NCBI GenBank assembly: GCA_963383645.1
Contig: OY726563.1
Span: 31,415,575 to 31,479,574, forward strand
DNA: 64,000 nt
From: Muscardinus avellanarius
Taxonomy: Eukaryota > Chordata > Mammalia > Rodentia > Gliridae
Direction of reading: 5' to 3'
The notes beneath the pieces were generated by a model, which saw only the letters and a program-made list of their open reading frames with translations, ran no database searches and was not told where the DNA came from. The position numbers and the translations under genes are program-made. This document shows, one piece after another, positions 10,701 through 21,457 of the stretch (within the stretch, counting starts at the first letter, position 1; every line of letters starts with the position of its first letter).

Positions 10701-13100
10701 AGTTATCTGAATAAAGTAGTCTCTGAAGAAAACAACTGCTTCAGACATAGTTTCCAAGCCTGCATACATTGCCAGCCCTTTCACTGCTGCAGAGTCCCAG
10801 TTTTGTTCAATTCCCACCTCTGATCCACATAATTTAGGGAGTCTGTCCTTCCTCTAGCTCTAGGGGCAAATCCTACATGGTGTAAGCCAATTGTGAAGTT
10901 CCTTTTCCCCTACCAGGAATCCATTTAGTGCAGTGCATGTGGCTCATCAGAACATTTAGAGAGGAGGTGAAACCTCTGAAAACATTCTTTGCTTCTCATT
11001 GCAGATCAGGTTCCCTGAAAAGCAGGCTGTGAGATGGCAAGCAGCATCCAGGAGTTCCTGCAGGAGTGTGCTCCTATTCCCCAGGGAGGAAAGAAGGCAG
11101 CTGGAGGAGCCAAGGGAACAGTCAGCTGTGATGTATTTCAGTGTCGACTTTACCCCAAACAAAGAGGAACTCTGAAGATGGCCCTGTAGAGTTCTTTTGG
11201 GCTAAGACAAGGGAACAGGACCTTTATATGCTTGCAGAAAACAGGTACTGCATACTGACTGCTCCTCATAAATTTGGACAAGCTAGTTATACTCAGCAAA
11301 ACGCATCTCTCCAAAAGGTTGCCAGCTGCAGGCTCTCTGCTGGAAACACTCCCAACAGCTGGGAAAATAAGTCCTTCAACTCTAAAGGGGAATATAGACA
11401 GCAAAGTGCAGTGTCCAACAAACTGTTTTTTTTTCTTTTGGAACTGGAGATTGTACCCAGGGTCATTCAACCTCCAAACCACACTCCCAGTCCTTTTTAT
11501 TTATATATTTATTTTGCAATAGAATCTCACTAAATTTCTAAGGCAGCCCTCAAACCTGTGATCCTTCTGTCTCAGTCTCCCAAGCATTGAGATTATAGGC
11601 ATTCACTACCATGCCTGGCTGGGGAATTACCTCTATTGTGAAAAGTCAAGTGGTAAAGAAGGCCAAATGGCTCTTCCTCCAACTATGGAAAGCCAACGAT
11701 TTTCAGGAGGTAGCATCCATCTGATTCTTCCTTATTATCCTGATACAGTATCCAGGCGCCTTTTCTTAGCTATTTGCTCACTGAATCTAGAACCAGTGGC
11801 AGAAAAAGCGACCAAAAGATTGTATATTTTTTAGCCCTAATAGCATCATCCTGACTATCCCCACTGTGCCTATTTACCAGTCTTCTGCCATCCTGAATTC
11901 TGCCCTTTCGCTTATATCCAAAACTTTTTCTTCTGCATCCTAGTCATCATTGTGCACTCCAAAAACCATATGCACTTCACTTCAATATCCCATCTCCCTT
12001 TCTTCAGTAATAGAACTCCTAGGTTTTACCTAGAGACTTGGAGTCTAAACCAAGAAGCATATTTCACCCTCCTTTTAAATTTAGTGTGGCCATGAGTAAG
12101 TTTTGATCATTGGAGATAAGCAAAACTAATTTATGCTACTTTGAAGTCTGCAGTGCAGGGTCTATATGTTTCCAAAGGCTTTTCCTTTAATTGTGGCTGG
12201 GAGCTGATGAGAATTTGGTCAACCATCTTGAACCATGAAATGGAAGCCCCATATTGAGGATGGCAGAGAGGCTTTATTAGCCTTGCACTGCAAATCTCTG
12301 TACTATGATCTGAAAGATAACCACCCACTGGATAGTGGGTCTCTGTTGTAGCATCTTGGCATGGACTTGGAGCAATATAAATTCTGATAAACTCTTAATT
12401 TATTAACAAATAAACTTATCTGATATACCTAATAAATTAGTGTTAATAACATAAAATATTAATAAAATCCAGACTTCTGTGGGGTTTTGTAGTTCAAATA
12501 TCCATAGACATGACACATTTAAACAGTTCTGTAGCCAAAAGAAGCTGCTGCAGACACTGAAGTATTTATAGTGGAAGACAGGAAGACTCATGGTATTTGT
12601 ATTTCCATAGGACTGAGGAACCATTTTCATCTTGGATCCAATCTAGAAAGCATTTTTTTCCTGCCAAAGCCTAACTTGGACAAGATCCTCTCCTTCCCAA
12701 ATGTGGAGCGGAAGCCATAAGGGAAGAAAACCGAGTTTCCACTGAGCAGAGAACAGAGCCACAGGATAGAGAATGAGATTTTATTTCCAGAGTTGTGTAA
12801 TAAAAGCAGTGGCCTTTTTGCAGAGGAAGAAATGAGCCTTCAAATATAGTTGCTGCAGCTCAAGACTTAAAGGAGTTTTTGAGCAATTCCTCATGTACAC
12901 ATAATTTTTTACACATTTTAAGAAAGATCCTATGACACAGACATTTACTGACCACTGAGTATTTATGAGCTTCTCTACATTTTCTAGTCTTCTTTTAATT
13001 AGGAGGCACCACATAGCTGGTTCTAACTGTGAAAAATGTGATGCATCATTCTAGACTTAAGAATTTAAGAGCAATTTGTGCTGTTTTTAAAGTCTTTTCA
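10700..13100. other. Intergenic, mostly unclassified
   Basis: Apart from the SINE at 11,436-11,622 I see no element I can name. 12,040-12,350 has the look of an old LTR or DNA-transposon repeat but no safe assignment. Confidence 0.4.
11436..11622 (-). mobile_element. SINE, B1-dID dimer
   Basis: Reverse ID (GGAGATTGTACCCAGGGTC) and B1 halves. Confidence 0.85.
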
Positions 13101-13416
13101 CAAAACAAAATTCAGGCCCAGCTGACTTTAGTTGTGATGTAATATTTAAGGAGGAATTCATACCAATTATCAAAATCTCTTAAAGGAAATTAAAGAGGAA
13201 GGAATATCTTCCTAATCATTCTAGGAAGCCAACATGATTCTGATAGCAAAACCAGACAAGATGATTGATTACAAAAAAGAATATTATGGCCAATTTTACT
13301 CATGACAATGTAAAAATTATTTAAATTTTAGAAAATTGAATCAGGCAATATGTAATATAAAAGTATAATACATCATGACCAAGTGAAGTTCATCCTAGGA
13401 AATACAAACTAATCTT

Positions 13417-13487
13417 TTTTATTGGTGCATTATGGTTATACACAATTGTGACATATTTGTACATATTCATAACATCATTTGATCAAT
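13417..13487 (-). mobile_element. Truncated L1-type 3' tail
   Basis: TTTTTTATTGGTGCATTATGG is the reverse complement of the ...TGCACCAATAAAA ending shared by several squirrel L1 3' ends in this window. The rest of the tail resumes at 13,910 after two SINEs flanked by TTGATCAATTT (13,479-13,489 and 13,899-13,909). Confidence 0.6.
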
Positions 13488-13489
13488 TT

Positions 13490-13522
13490 TTTTGCAATAC
13501 TAGGGATGGAAGCCAGGCACAT

Positions 13523-13579
<57 letters not shown>

Positions 13580-13898
13580 CCCAGGGGCATTCGACCTCTG
13601 AGCTACACCCTCTGCCCTATTCTTTTATTTTGAAACAGGCTCTCACTAAGTTGCGGAGGGCCTCTCTAAATAGCAGAGGCTGTCTGCGAACCACGATCCT
13701 CGAGTCTCAGCCTCCTGAATGCTGGGATTATAAGCATGCACCACCATGCTCGGCTCCCTGTTTTTTTATTCTTTATTTTAAAACAGGTTCTCACTGAGTT
13801 GCAAAGGGCCTAAGTAGCTGAGGCTGCCCACGAACCCAGATCCTCCTGTCTCAGCCTCCCAAATGCTGGGATTATAAGCATGTGCCACCATGACTAGC
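13490..13898 (-). mobile_element. Two tandem reverse SINEs with shared target-site duplication
   Basis: 13,490-13,755 is a dimer with a (TC)n(TA)n expansion (13,522-13,578) near its tail; 13,756-13,898 is a second B1 half. The 11-bp TTGATCAATTT flanks the pair. Confidence 0.85.
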
Positions 13899-14409
13899 TT
13901 GATCAATTTAATTTTAACATTCAAATTTTCAGTGTAATCACATTAAGAGATCAAAAATGAAAAATTGTATTATTATTATTTCAATTGGTGTAGTAAAGAC
14001 ATTCAACAATATTCAATATGTATATATATATATATATATATTTTTTTTTTATTGGTGCATTGTAGTCATACATCACAATGGAATACAAGACTTGTGAGGA
14101 TATACAAGCACACATCATCCAATTAGCCTTTATCCAGTCCCCATCCCATTCCCTCCCCCTCCCTCGATCCCATGCTTGATTGGTGATTAACTTGGATACA
14201 TTTGTTTACATACATCATGAGTTTTAAAGGGATTTCATCCTCCCCCATCCCATCCCCTCTGATTGGTCACCTTAATTGCTCCTCTATAGGGCCTTTTCTT
14301 CAACTAGATCTCCTCCTATTGCCTATTTCTTCCTAGTTTTTGCATATTAGGGAAAGCATCTAGTTTTATATTTTCTGTGATATTTCTCTGTGTATGTTGC
14401 ATTGCAAGT

Positions 14410-15510
14410 TCCAATCCCACTCTTGATGGCCCCAGCATTGGCCTGGCCATCCAGCAGACTCTGAGCCCGGCCTCCCTGGCTCCAGCACTGGCCTTGCCTC
14501 ATGGCAGGACTCAATCCTGGCCTCTCTGGCCCCGGCACCAGCCTCACCCCTCAGCAGGCTCCGATCCTGGGTTCAGAGGCCCCAGCACCAGTTTTGCCTC
14601 ACAGCAGGCTCTGATCCTGGCCTCCCTGGCCCAGCACTGGCTTAACCCCTTGGCAGGCTCAAATCCAGGCCTCGCTGGCCCCATCACCAGCATAACCCCT
14701 CGGCAGGTTCAGAGCCTGGCCTCAGAGGCCCCAGCACTGGCCTTGCCTCATGGCAGGCTCCGATCTCGGCCTCACTGGCCCCGGCACTGGCCTTACCCCT
14801 CAGCAGGCTCTGATCCTGGCCTCGGAGGCCCCAGCACCCGCCTAGCCTCACGGCAGGCTCCAATCCCAGCCTCACTGGTCACAGCACAGGCCTAACCCCT
14901 CAGCAGGCTCCAATCCTGGCCTTTCTGGCCCCGGCACTGGTCTAACCCCTCGGCAGGCTCTGATCCTGGCCTTGGAGGCCCCAGCACCAGCCTAGCCTCA
15001 CGGCAGGCTCCAATCCCGACCTCGCTGGTCCCAGTACAGGCCTAACACCTCGTCAGGCTCCGATCCCGGCCTCGGTGGCCCCAGCACTGGCCTCACCCCT
15101 CGGCAGGCTCTGGTCCAAGCCCTGGAGGTCCCAGAAACAGCCTTGCCTCATGGCAGGCTCTGATCCTGGCCTCGGTGGCCATGGCATTGGCCTCACCCCT
15201 CGGCTGGTTCCAGAAGCCTCAGAAGCACCAGCACCAGCCTTGCCTCACGGCGGGCCCCAATCCCGACCAGGCTCGCCCCAGCACCGGCCTCACCCTTCAG
15301 CAGGCTCCGATCCCGGCCTTGGAGGCTCCAGCTCCTGCTTTGCCTCACGGTAGGCCCTGATCCAGGCCTCTCTGGCCCCGGCACCGGCCTAACTCCTCGG
15401 CAGGTTCCAATCCCGGTCTCAGAGGCCCATACACTGGCCTTGCCTCATGGCAGGCTCTGATCCCGGCCTCGCTGTCCACGGCACCAGCCTCAGCCCTCGG
15501 CAGGCTTCGA
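14410..15510 (-). repeat. VNTR of copy 1: 100-bp higher-order tandem repeat
   Basis: This is the same two-monomer unit as in copy 2, on the opposite strand, with about 11 units. It is more degraded than copy 2, with more transitions at CpG positions, suggesting copy 1 is older or was methylated longer. Confidence 0.9.
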
Positions 15511-15519
15511 TCTGAGCAC

Positions 15520-16025
15520 CCTCTTTACACTGCATGTTGTCCCAAGTTCCTGAGCATGCATGGTGGTAGCAGTGTTCTGCTTCTGGGGTTATTTCTTCAA
15601 AAGATCCAGGTGTGTTGCATCAGATTTCTGCCTCTCCTAAGTACTGGCCACTGCCGTTGCCGCTGTCTCCACCATCTCAATTCTTTCCCAAACTCTTTTC
15701 CCACACTGCATGTTGTCCAGTATTCCTGAGCATGTGCGACAGTAGCATTCCACCTTTGGGGCAATTTCTTCAGAAGATCAGGGTGGGTTGGATCAGATCT
15801 CTGCCTCTCCCAAATACAAACCTCCACCACCACCGCAGCCGCTGCTGCCAACACTGCCTTCCTCCTAGGTCTCTGCTGAGCTCCCTCCTTACAGATGATG
15901 TCCAGGATTCTTAAGCATGTAAGGAAGAAGCAGCCCCCCTTTGTGGGGAATTTTTCCAAAATTCCAGGTCAGTTGGATATGTTTTGTCTGCATCTCCAGA
16001 ATCCTGGCTGCCGCCATGGCCATCT
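15520..16025 (-). repeat. Three about 180-bp core repeats of copy 1
   Basis: The marker GCATGTTGTCC-type segment (plus strand) recurs near 15,530, 15,705 and 15,893, followed each time by related sequence containing CTGAGCATG or CTTAAGCATG and later CAGATCTCTGCCTCTCC. Copy 2 has only two units (markers near 17,290 and 17,475). Confidence 0.8.
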
Positions 16026-16479
16026 TGACCCCTCTCCAATATTTTTTCTTTTCATTTTTTCTTTTCCTTTTTTTATTTTTTTATTTATTTGAATAAGAAA
16101 AGATAGTATGTGTGGTTTGAAGAGGTTGTGGGATCAGGCACTCATTTCGGTAGCAATGAATTTTTTCTTCCTTCCAAGAGCGGAGTCCCACAGCCTCACC
16201 GTGCAGAGCAGGATCTGCTGTTCTAAGGACATCACGGCCCGGTGCAGCACAGCAGCTCTGAGTTCCTTGGTACCCACGGCTCAGCCTCCAGCCCGGCACT
16301 GGACCTTTCCGTGAGTGGGCCAGGCTGCCCGCCCCCAGCCTGACACTGGGCGTTCCTGGGAGTGGGGACAAAATTCAATATTTAACTTGGGTACAAATTT
16401 TTAGTAAACTAAGACAAAAAAAATTTCCTTGACTCAATAAAGAACATTTCAAAAGAACTGAAGGCATTTTTGCTTTGCT

Positions 16480-16485
16480 GTGTGT

Positions 16486-16524
<39 letters not shown>
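16480..16524. repeat. (TG)n microsatellite
   Basis: Abuts an ID element. Confidence 0.95.
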
Positions 16525-16525
<1 letters not shown>

Positions 16526-16528
<3 letters not shown>

Positions 16529-16600
16529 GCTGGAGGTTGAATCCAGGGCTTCATGGATGTTAAACAAATGCTCTACCATAGAGCCACATTCCCAGCCTGA
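16526..16600 (-). mobile_element. ID monomer (reverse)
   Basis: GAGGTTGAATCCAGGGC to GCTCTACCATAGAGCCACAT; this is the classical rodent ID type without a B1 half. A (TG)n repeat abuts it. Confidence 0.75.
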
Positions 16601-17628
16601 CTCTTGCTACATCTATGCAATATGTACTGAAAAGTCTAGAGAATGAAATCAAGAATGAAATGAAATAAAATATATTCATATTGGGAAGAAAAGTAAAACT
16701 GACTATTCAAAGACGGCATAATTGTTGACATAGAAAATCCAGTAAAATATACAAAAATGTGGCTAGAAAAAATACGTGAGTTCTCAGTATGATGCAAACA
16801 ATTGGAAGTTGAAAATTTAATGCTTTTTCAGCAGTGTCAAAAGTATGAAAGATTTGTGGATAAGTCAGGCTAAAGTTGTGCAGAATCTGTATTCTAAAAC
16901 AATAAAACATTGGTGGGGCACGCCAGCCAGGGCCCAGGTCGCGGAACCCTGGGCCCCTGGCCGAGCTGCGCGTAGCATGCCAGACCCCTGGAGAAACCGG
17001 GCCCAGTAAGACGCTGGGTTCTGGGCAAGGGTCGCGCGCGGGGCACACCAGCCGGGGCCCAGGTCGCGGGACTCTGGGCCCCGGGCCGAACTGCGAGTAG
17101 CACACCAGACCCCTGGAGAAACCGGGCCCAGAACAGAAAAAGATAAAGAAAAATATCGGAGAGGAGGTAAGAAAGCCGTTATGGATGCCAGGACACTGGA
17201 GATGCAGACAAAACTTATCTAAAGGCACTGGAACTTATGGAAAAGTTCGCCGTGAAAGAGGACTGCTATGTCTCTATATTGTTAAGAATCTCAGACATCA
17301 CCTGTAAGGAGAGAGTTTAGCGGAGACCAAGGAGAAATGCGGTGTTGAAAGAGTTCTCCGTGATGGTGGTGGAGACTTGTATTCAGGAGAAGCAGAAACC
17401 GGATCCTACCAACTTTATTTTTTTGGAGAAATTACACCAAATGTCAAATGCTACCATCACGCATGCTTAGGAACACTGGACAACATTCAGAGTGGAAAAA
17501 GAGCCTGGGAAGGATTTGAAACGGTGGAGGCAGTGGCAATGCCAGTGGCCAATACTCAGGGGAGGCAGAGATCTGATACATTACACCTGGAATCTTTGAA
17601 ATAATAACCACAGAGACAGTGATTGGAA

Positions 17629-19260
17629 CCTGCTGAGGGGTTAGGCGGGCGCCGGGGCCAGTGGCCGACATCGGAGCTTGCTGTGAGGCAAGGCCACTAC
17701 TAAGGCCTCCGTGGCCGGGATTGGAACCTGCCGAGGGGTTAGACCGATGCTAGGGCCAGCGAGGCCGGCATTTCAGCCTGCCATGAGGCAAGGCTTGTGC
17801 TGGGGCCTCCGAGGTCGGGTCCGGAACCTGCTGAGGGGTTAGGCCAGTGCTGGGGCCAGCGAGGCCGGCATTGGAGCCTGCCATGAGGCAAGGCCGGTAC
17901 TGGGGCCTCTGAGGCCAGGATAAGAGCCTGCCGAGGGGTTAGGCCAGTGCTGGGGTCAGCGAGGCCGGCATCAGAGCCTGCCGTGAGGCAAGGCCGGTGC
18001 TGGGGCCTCCAAGGCCGGGATAAGAGCCTGCCGAGGGTTAGGCCGGTGCTGGGGCCAGTGAGGCCGGCATCGGAGCCTGCCGTGAGGCAAGGCCGGTGCT
18101 GGGGCCTCCGAGGCTGGGATAAGAGCCTGCTGAGGGGTTAGGCCGGTGCTGGGGCCAGCGTGGCCGGCATCGGAGCCTGCCGTGAGGCAAGGCCGGTACT
18201 GGGGCCTCCTAGGCCGGGATCGGAGCCTGCCTTGAGGCAAGGCCGGTACTGGGGCCTTCGAGGCCAGGATAAGAGCCTGCCGAATGGTTAGGCCAGTGCT
18301 GGGGCCAGCGAGGCCGGCATTGGAGCCTGCCGTGAGGCAAGGCCGGTGCTGGGGCCTCCGAGGCAAGGATAAGAGCCTGCTGAGGGGTTAGGCCGGTGCT
18401 GGGGCCAGTGAGGCTGGCATCGGAGCCTGCCGTGAGGCAGGGCCGATACTGGGGCCTCCGCGGTCAGGATAAGAGTCTGCCGAGGGGTTAGGCCAATGCT
18501 GGGGCCAGTGAGGCCGGCATCGCAGCATGCCGTGAGGCATGGCCGGTGCTGGGGCCTCCAAGGCCAGGATAAGAGCCTGCCGAGGGGAAAGGCCGGTGCT
18601 GGGGCCAGTGAGGCCGGCATCGGAGCCTGCCATGAGGCATGGCCAGTGCTGGGGCCTCCAAGGCCGGGATCGGAGCCTGCCGAGGGGTTAGGCCGGTGCT
18701 GGGGCCAGTGAGGCCGACATCGGAGCCTGTTTTGAGGCAAGGCCGGTACTGGGGCCTCCAAGGCCAGGATAAGAGCCTGCCGAGGGGTTAGGACGGTGCT
18801 GGGGCCAGCGAGGCCGGCACCGGAGTCTGCCATGAGGCAAGGCCGGTACTGGGGCCTTCGAGGCCAGGATAACTACCTGCTGAAGGGCTAGACCGGTGCT
18901 GGGGCCAGCGAGGCCAGCATCGGAGCCTGCCGTGAGGCGAGGCCAGCATCGGAGCCTGCCGTGAGGCAAGGCCGGTACTGGGGCCTCTGAGGCCAGGATA
19001 ACTACCTGCCGAAGGACTAGACTGGTGCTGGGGCCAGCGAGGCCCGCATCGGAGCCTGCCGTGAGACATGGCCAGTGCTGGGGCCTCCTAGGCCGGGAAC
19101 GGAACCTGCCGAGGGGTTAGGCCGGTGCTGGGGCCAATGAGGCTGGGATTGGAATCCTGCCAAGGGGTTAGGCCGGTGCAGGGGCCAATGGCCAGCATCG
19201 GAGCCTGGTGTGAGGCTAGTTCACTCCTGTGGCCTCCAAGGCCGGGACCAAAGCCAGCTT
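17629..19260 (+). repeat. VNTR of copy 2: 100-bp higher-order tandem repeat
   Basis: The unit is two related about 50-bp monomers. A starts CCTGCCGAGGGGTTAGGCC and B starts CCTGCCGTGAGGCAAGGCC; both continue GGTGCTGGGGCC. A-starts fall at 17,629, 17,727, 17,827, 17,927, 18,027 and 18,126, a period of 98-100 bp. At 18,176-18,275 two B monomers follow each other (A-B-B), and near 18,930 a partial unit is duplicated. Confidence 0.93.
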
Positions 19261-19589
19261 AGGGGTTAGACCGGTGCAGGGGCCAGCGAGACCAGAACTG
19301 GGGCCTCCCATGAGGCAAGGCTGCTGCTTGAGCCAGCGAGGTCTGGATCAGTCCACTGAGTAGCCAGGCCACTACTGGGACCATCAAGAGTGGGATCGGT
19401 ACTTGCAATGCAGCATGCACAGAGAAATATCGCAGAAAATATAAATCAGACGCTTCTCTTAATCAGCAATAACTAGGAGGAAAAGGGCAACAGGAAGAGG
19501 TTGAGCTATAGAAAGGGCCCTATAGTGAATCAACTAATGTGACCAATCAGAGGGTATGTAATACTGGAGGATGGAGCCTCTTTAAAACG

Positions 19590-19692
19590 GGGGCGTGGGG
19601 GGAGAGGGCACCAAATATAGTGTAAATGTATACTATTTATGTTCAATTAAAAAAATTGTTAAAAATAAAAAAAATTTAAATGATTAAAAAAA
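19590..19692 (+). mobile_element. L1 3' end inserted in the tail of composite copy 2
   Basis: GAGAGGGCACCAAATATAG and what follows is the sense 3' terminus of the same L1 lineage as the large element at 34,191-41,404. Copy 1 lacks it at the corresponding point. AAAACG occurs on both sides (19,584-19,589 and 19,693-19,698), a likely short target-site duplication. Confidence 0.75.
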
Positions 19693-20163
19693 AAAACGCA
19701 GGAGGTACATAAACATATGTATCAAAGTAAATCACCAAAGAAGCGTGGGATGGAGGGAGGGGGAGGAAATGGGATTGGGGCTGGAGGAGGGCTAATTGGA
19801 TGATGTGTGCTTGTATATCCTCTCAAGTTTTGTACTCCAATGTGATTGATATATGACTACAATGCACCAATTTAAAAAATAAATTAATAAAAAAATAAAA
19901 AATAAATAAAACAATAAAACATTGTCAAGAAATTAAATTTTATTTATCAGAATACTGGATACTTTTAAGATGCCAATTCTTTACAGATTTAGACATTCAA
20001 TTCAATCAAAATAAAATCCTAAGTAGGCTTTTTGTGTGAAAATTAACAAATATGGAAATGTAAAGGACCTAGAGCAGCAAAACAACTTTGAAAAAGCTGG
20101 ATGAATCACAAAATTTGGGGAAATAACACTCTGTGACTATAAGATTTATTAAAAGCAACATCA

Positions 20164-20372
20164 GCCAGCCATGGTGGCACATGCTTGTAATTCCAGTACT
20201 TGGGAGTCTGAGACAGGAGGATCGCAGGTTCACCGCCAGCCTCAGCTACTTAGTGAGGCCCTTTGCAACTCAGTGAGACCCTGTTTCAAAATAAAGAATT
20301 AAAAATAGGGCTGGGGCTGTAGCTTTGAGGTAGAATGCCCTGGGTTTAATCCCCAGCACTGTAAAAAAAAAG
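20164..20372 (+). mobile_element. SINE, B1-dID dimer
   Basis: Complete copy from GCCAGCCATGGTGGCAC to an A-run. Confidence 0.9.
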
Positions 20373-21002
20373 CAATATTAATGAATATAGCCTGGTATTG
20401 GAATAAAAATAGACAAAACAATGAAACAGAATGGACAATTCAGAAATTGATCCAGACATAATATCAACTGATTTATAGCAATGATGCAAAGGCAATGTCA
20501 TCAAGAAATTAAAGTATTTTTCAACCAATGATGCTATAACCAGCATCACATGGCAATATAAAAAGAACTTTGATCCAGATATCGAATAAAACAGAGAGGG
20601 ATCTCTGTAACTTTGGGCAATGCAAAGCTTCTTAGCTACTACACCAAAAGCACAATCCATAAAATAAAAAATGTAATGTTAAGTGGATATCATTAAAATG
20701 AAAAACTTTTGCCCTTCAAAAGACAGTGTTAGGGGAACAAAAAGACAAGTCACAGATGGAAAGAAAACATTTGCAATCACATATTCAGGATATGGAAAGA
20801 ACTCCTGAAGCCAATCATAATACAATAGGCAACACCCAAAATTTTGAATAGACTTTTAACCAAAATAAATATACAGGTGTCAAATAATAATAAATTCTAT
20901 AGATAAATAACAATGCTCAACATCATTAGAAAATTTCAAATTAAAATGATGAGATATTATTAAATATCTACCTTCTACCTTTTAGAATGGCTAAAATATA
21001 CT

Positions 21003-21256
21003 GAGCCAGGTGGTGGCTCAAGCCTGTAATCCCAGTACTTGGGAGGCTGAGACAGGATGATCACAGGCTTGAGACCAGCCTCAAAAACTTAGTGAGACTC
21101 TGGGCAATCTAGTGACACCCGGTTTCAAAACAAAAGAATAAAAAAAGGCTGGTGGTGTAGCTCAGAGGTAGAATATCCCTGGGTTCAATACTCAGTATTG
21201 AACTGGCTTAAGAGACCCTTTTTCCAAAAAAAAAAAAAAAAGCAAACAAACAAACA
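21003..21256 (+). mobile_element. SINE, B1-dID dimer with a second SINE tail
   Basis: Dimer to 21,197, then a fragment ACTGGCTTAAGAGACCC with a long A-run of the other subfamily. Confidence 0.8.
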
Positions 21257-21413
21257 GTTTCTTGAAAAGTTAATTACATACTTACATAATTAACTACATA
21301 TTGTTTCACTCAAAGAATTATGCTGAGTAAATGAAATCATACAAAATGTATATACTGCATTATTCCATTTATATAAACTCTAGGACATGCAAATTAATCT
21401 ATAATAAGAACAA

Positions 21414-21416
<3 letters not shown>

Positions 21417-21457
<41 letters not shown>
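21417..21457. repeat. (TG)n microsatellite
   Basis: About 16 units within old L1 sequence. Confidence 0.95.

Larger units (their letters stand above)
14020..16372 (-). mobile_element. Composite VNTR retroposon, copy 1 (SVA-like architecture)
   Basis: Reading the minus strand from 16,372 to 14,020 the order is: a GC-rich leader (16,372-16,090) not found in copy 2; an A-rich junction (16,090-16,040); a core starting near 16,030 with GGGTCAAGATGGCC and containing three copies of an about 180-bp repeat (to 15,520); a VNTR of 100-bp higher-order units (15,510-14,410, about 11 units); a unique 3' tail (14,410-14,052) shared with squirrel L1 3' ends; then poly(A) (poly-T at 14,041-14,050). The flanking old L1 reads continuously across the site. 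A 9-bp identity ATTCAATAT occurs at 14,011-14,019 and 16,373-16,381, a plausible target-site duplication blurred by a (TA)n expansion at the tail. No long coding frame; the open frames in the array are by-products of repeat structure. I do not recognise the family. Confidence 0.8.
16913..19906 (+). mobile_element. Composite VNTR retroposon, copy 2 (SVA-like architecture)
   Basis: Plus-strand order: a GC-rich leader made of two about 124-bp copies (16,913-17,135, starting at GGGGCACGCCAGCC and GGGGCACACCAGCC); an A-rich junction (17,135-17,155); a core with two copies of the about 185-bp repeat (17,156-17,628); a VNTR of 100-bp higher-order units (17,629 to about 19,260, about 16 units); a 3' tail (19,260-19,870) matching copy 1 and squirrel L1 3' ends; then an A-rich tail. 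An exact 18-bp direct repeat, TAAAACAATAAAACATTG, flanks it at 16,895-16,912 and 19,907-19,924, the hallmark of L1-mediated target-primed reverse transcription. A 103-bp L1 3' end is inserted in the tail at 19,590-19,692. It is non-autonomous with no meaningful coding frame. Confidence 0.88.

Noticed and set aside
14377..14895. 172-codon and similar open frames in the VNTRs
   Set aside because: Products are repeats of the 100-bp unit in GC-rich DNA with few stops; several frames on both strands are open at once.
16081..16371. 96-codon frame in the leader of composite copy 1
   Set aside because: It begins with a non-ATG codon at the element end and lacks a recognisable domain. A captured exon cannot be excluded, so it is discussed only under the leader finding.
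14410..19260. Regular repeats that might suggest a CRISPR array
   Set aside because: Units are contiguous with no unique spacers, and the context is a vertebrate genome.
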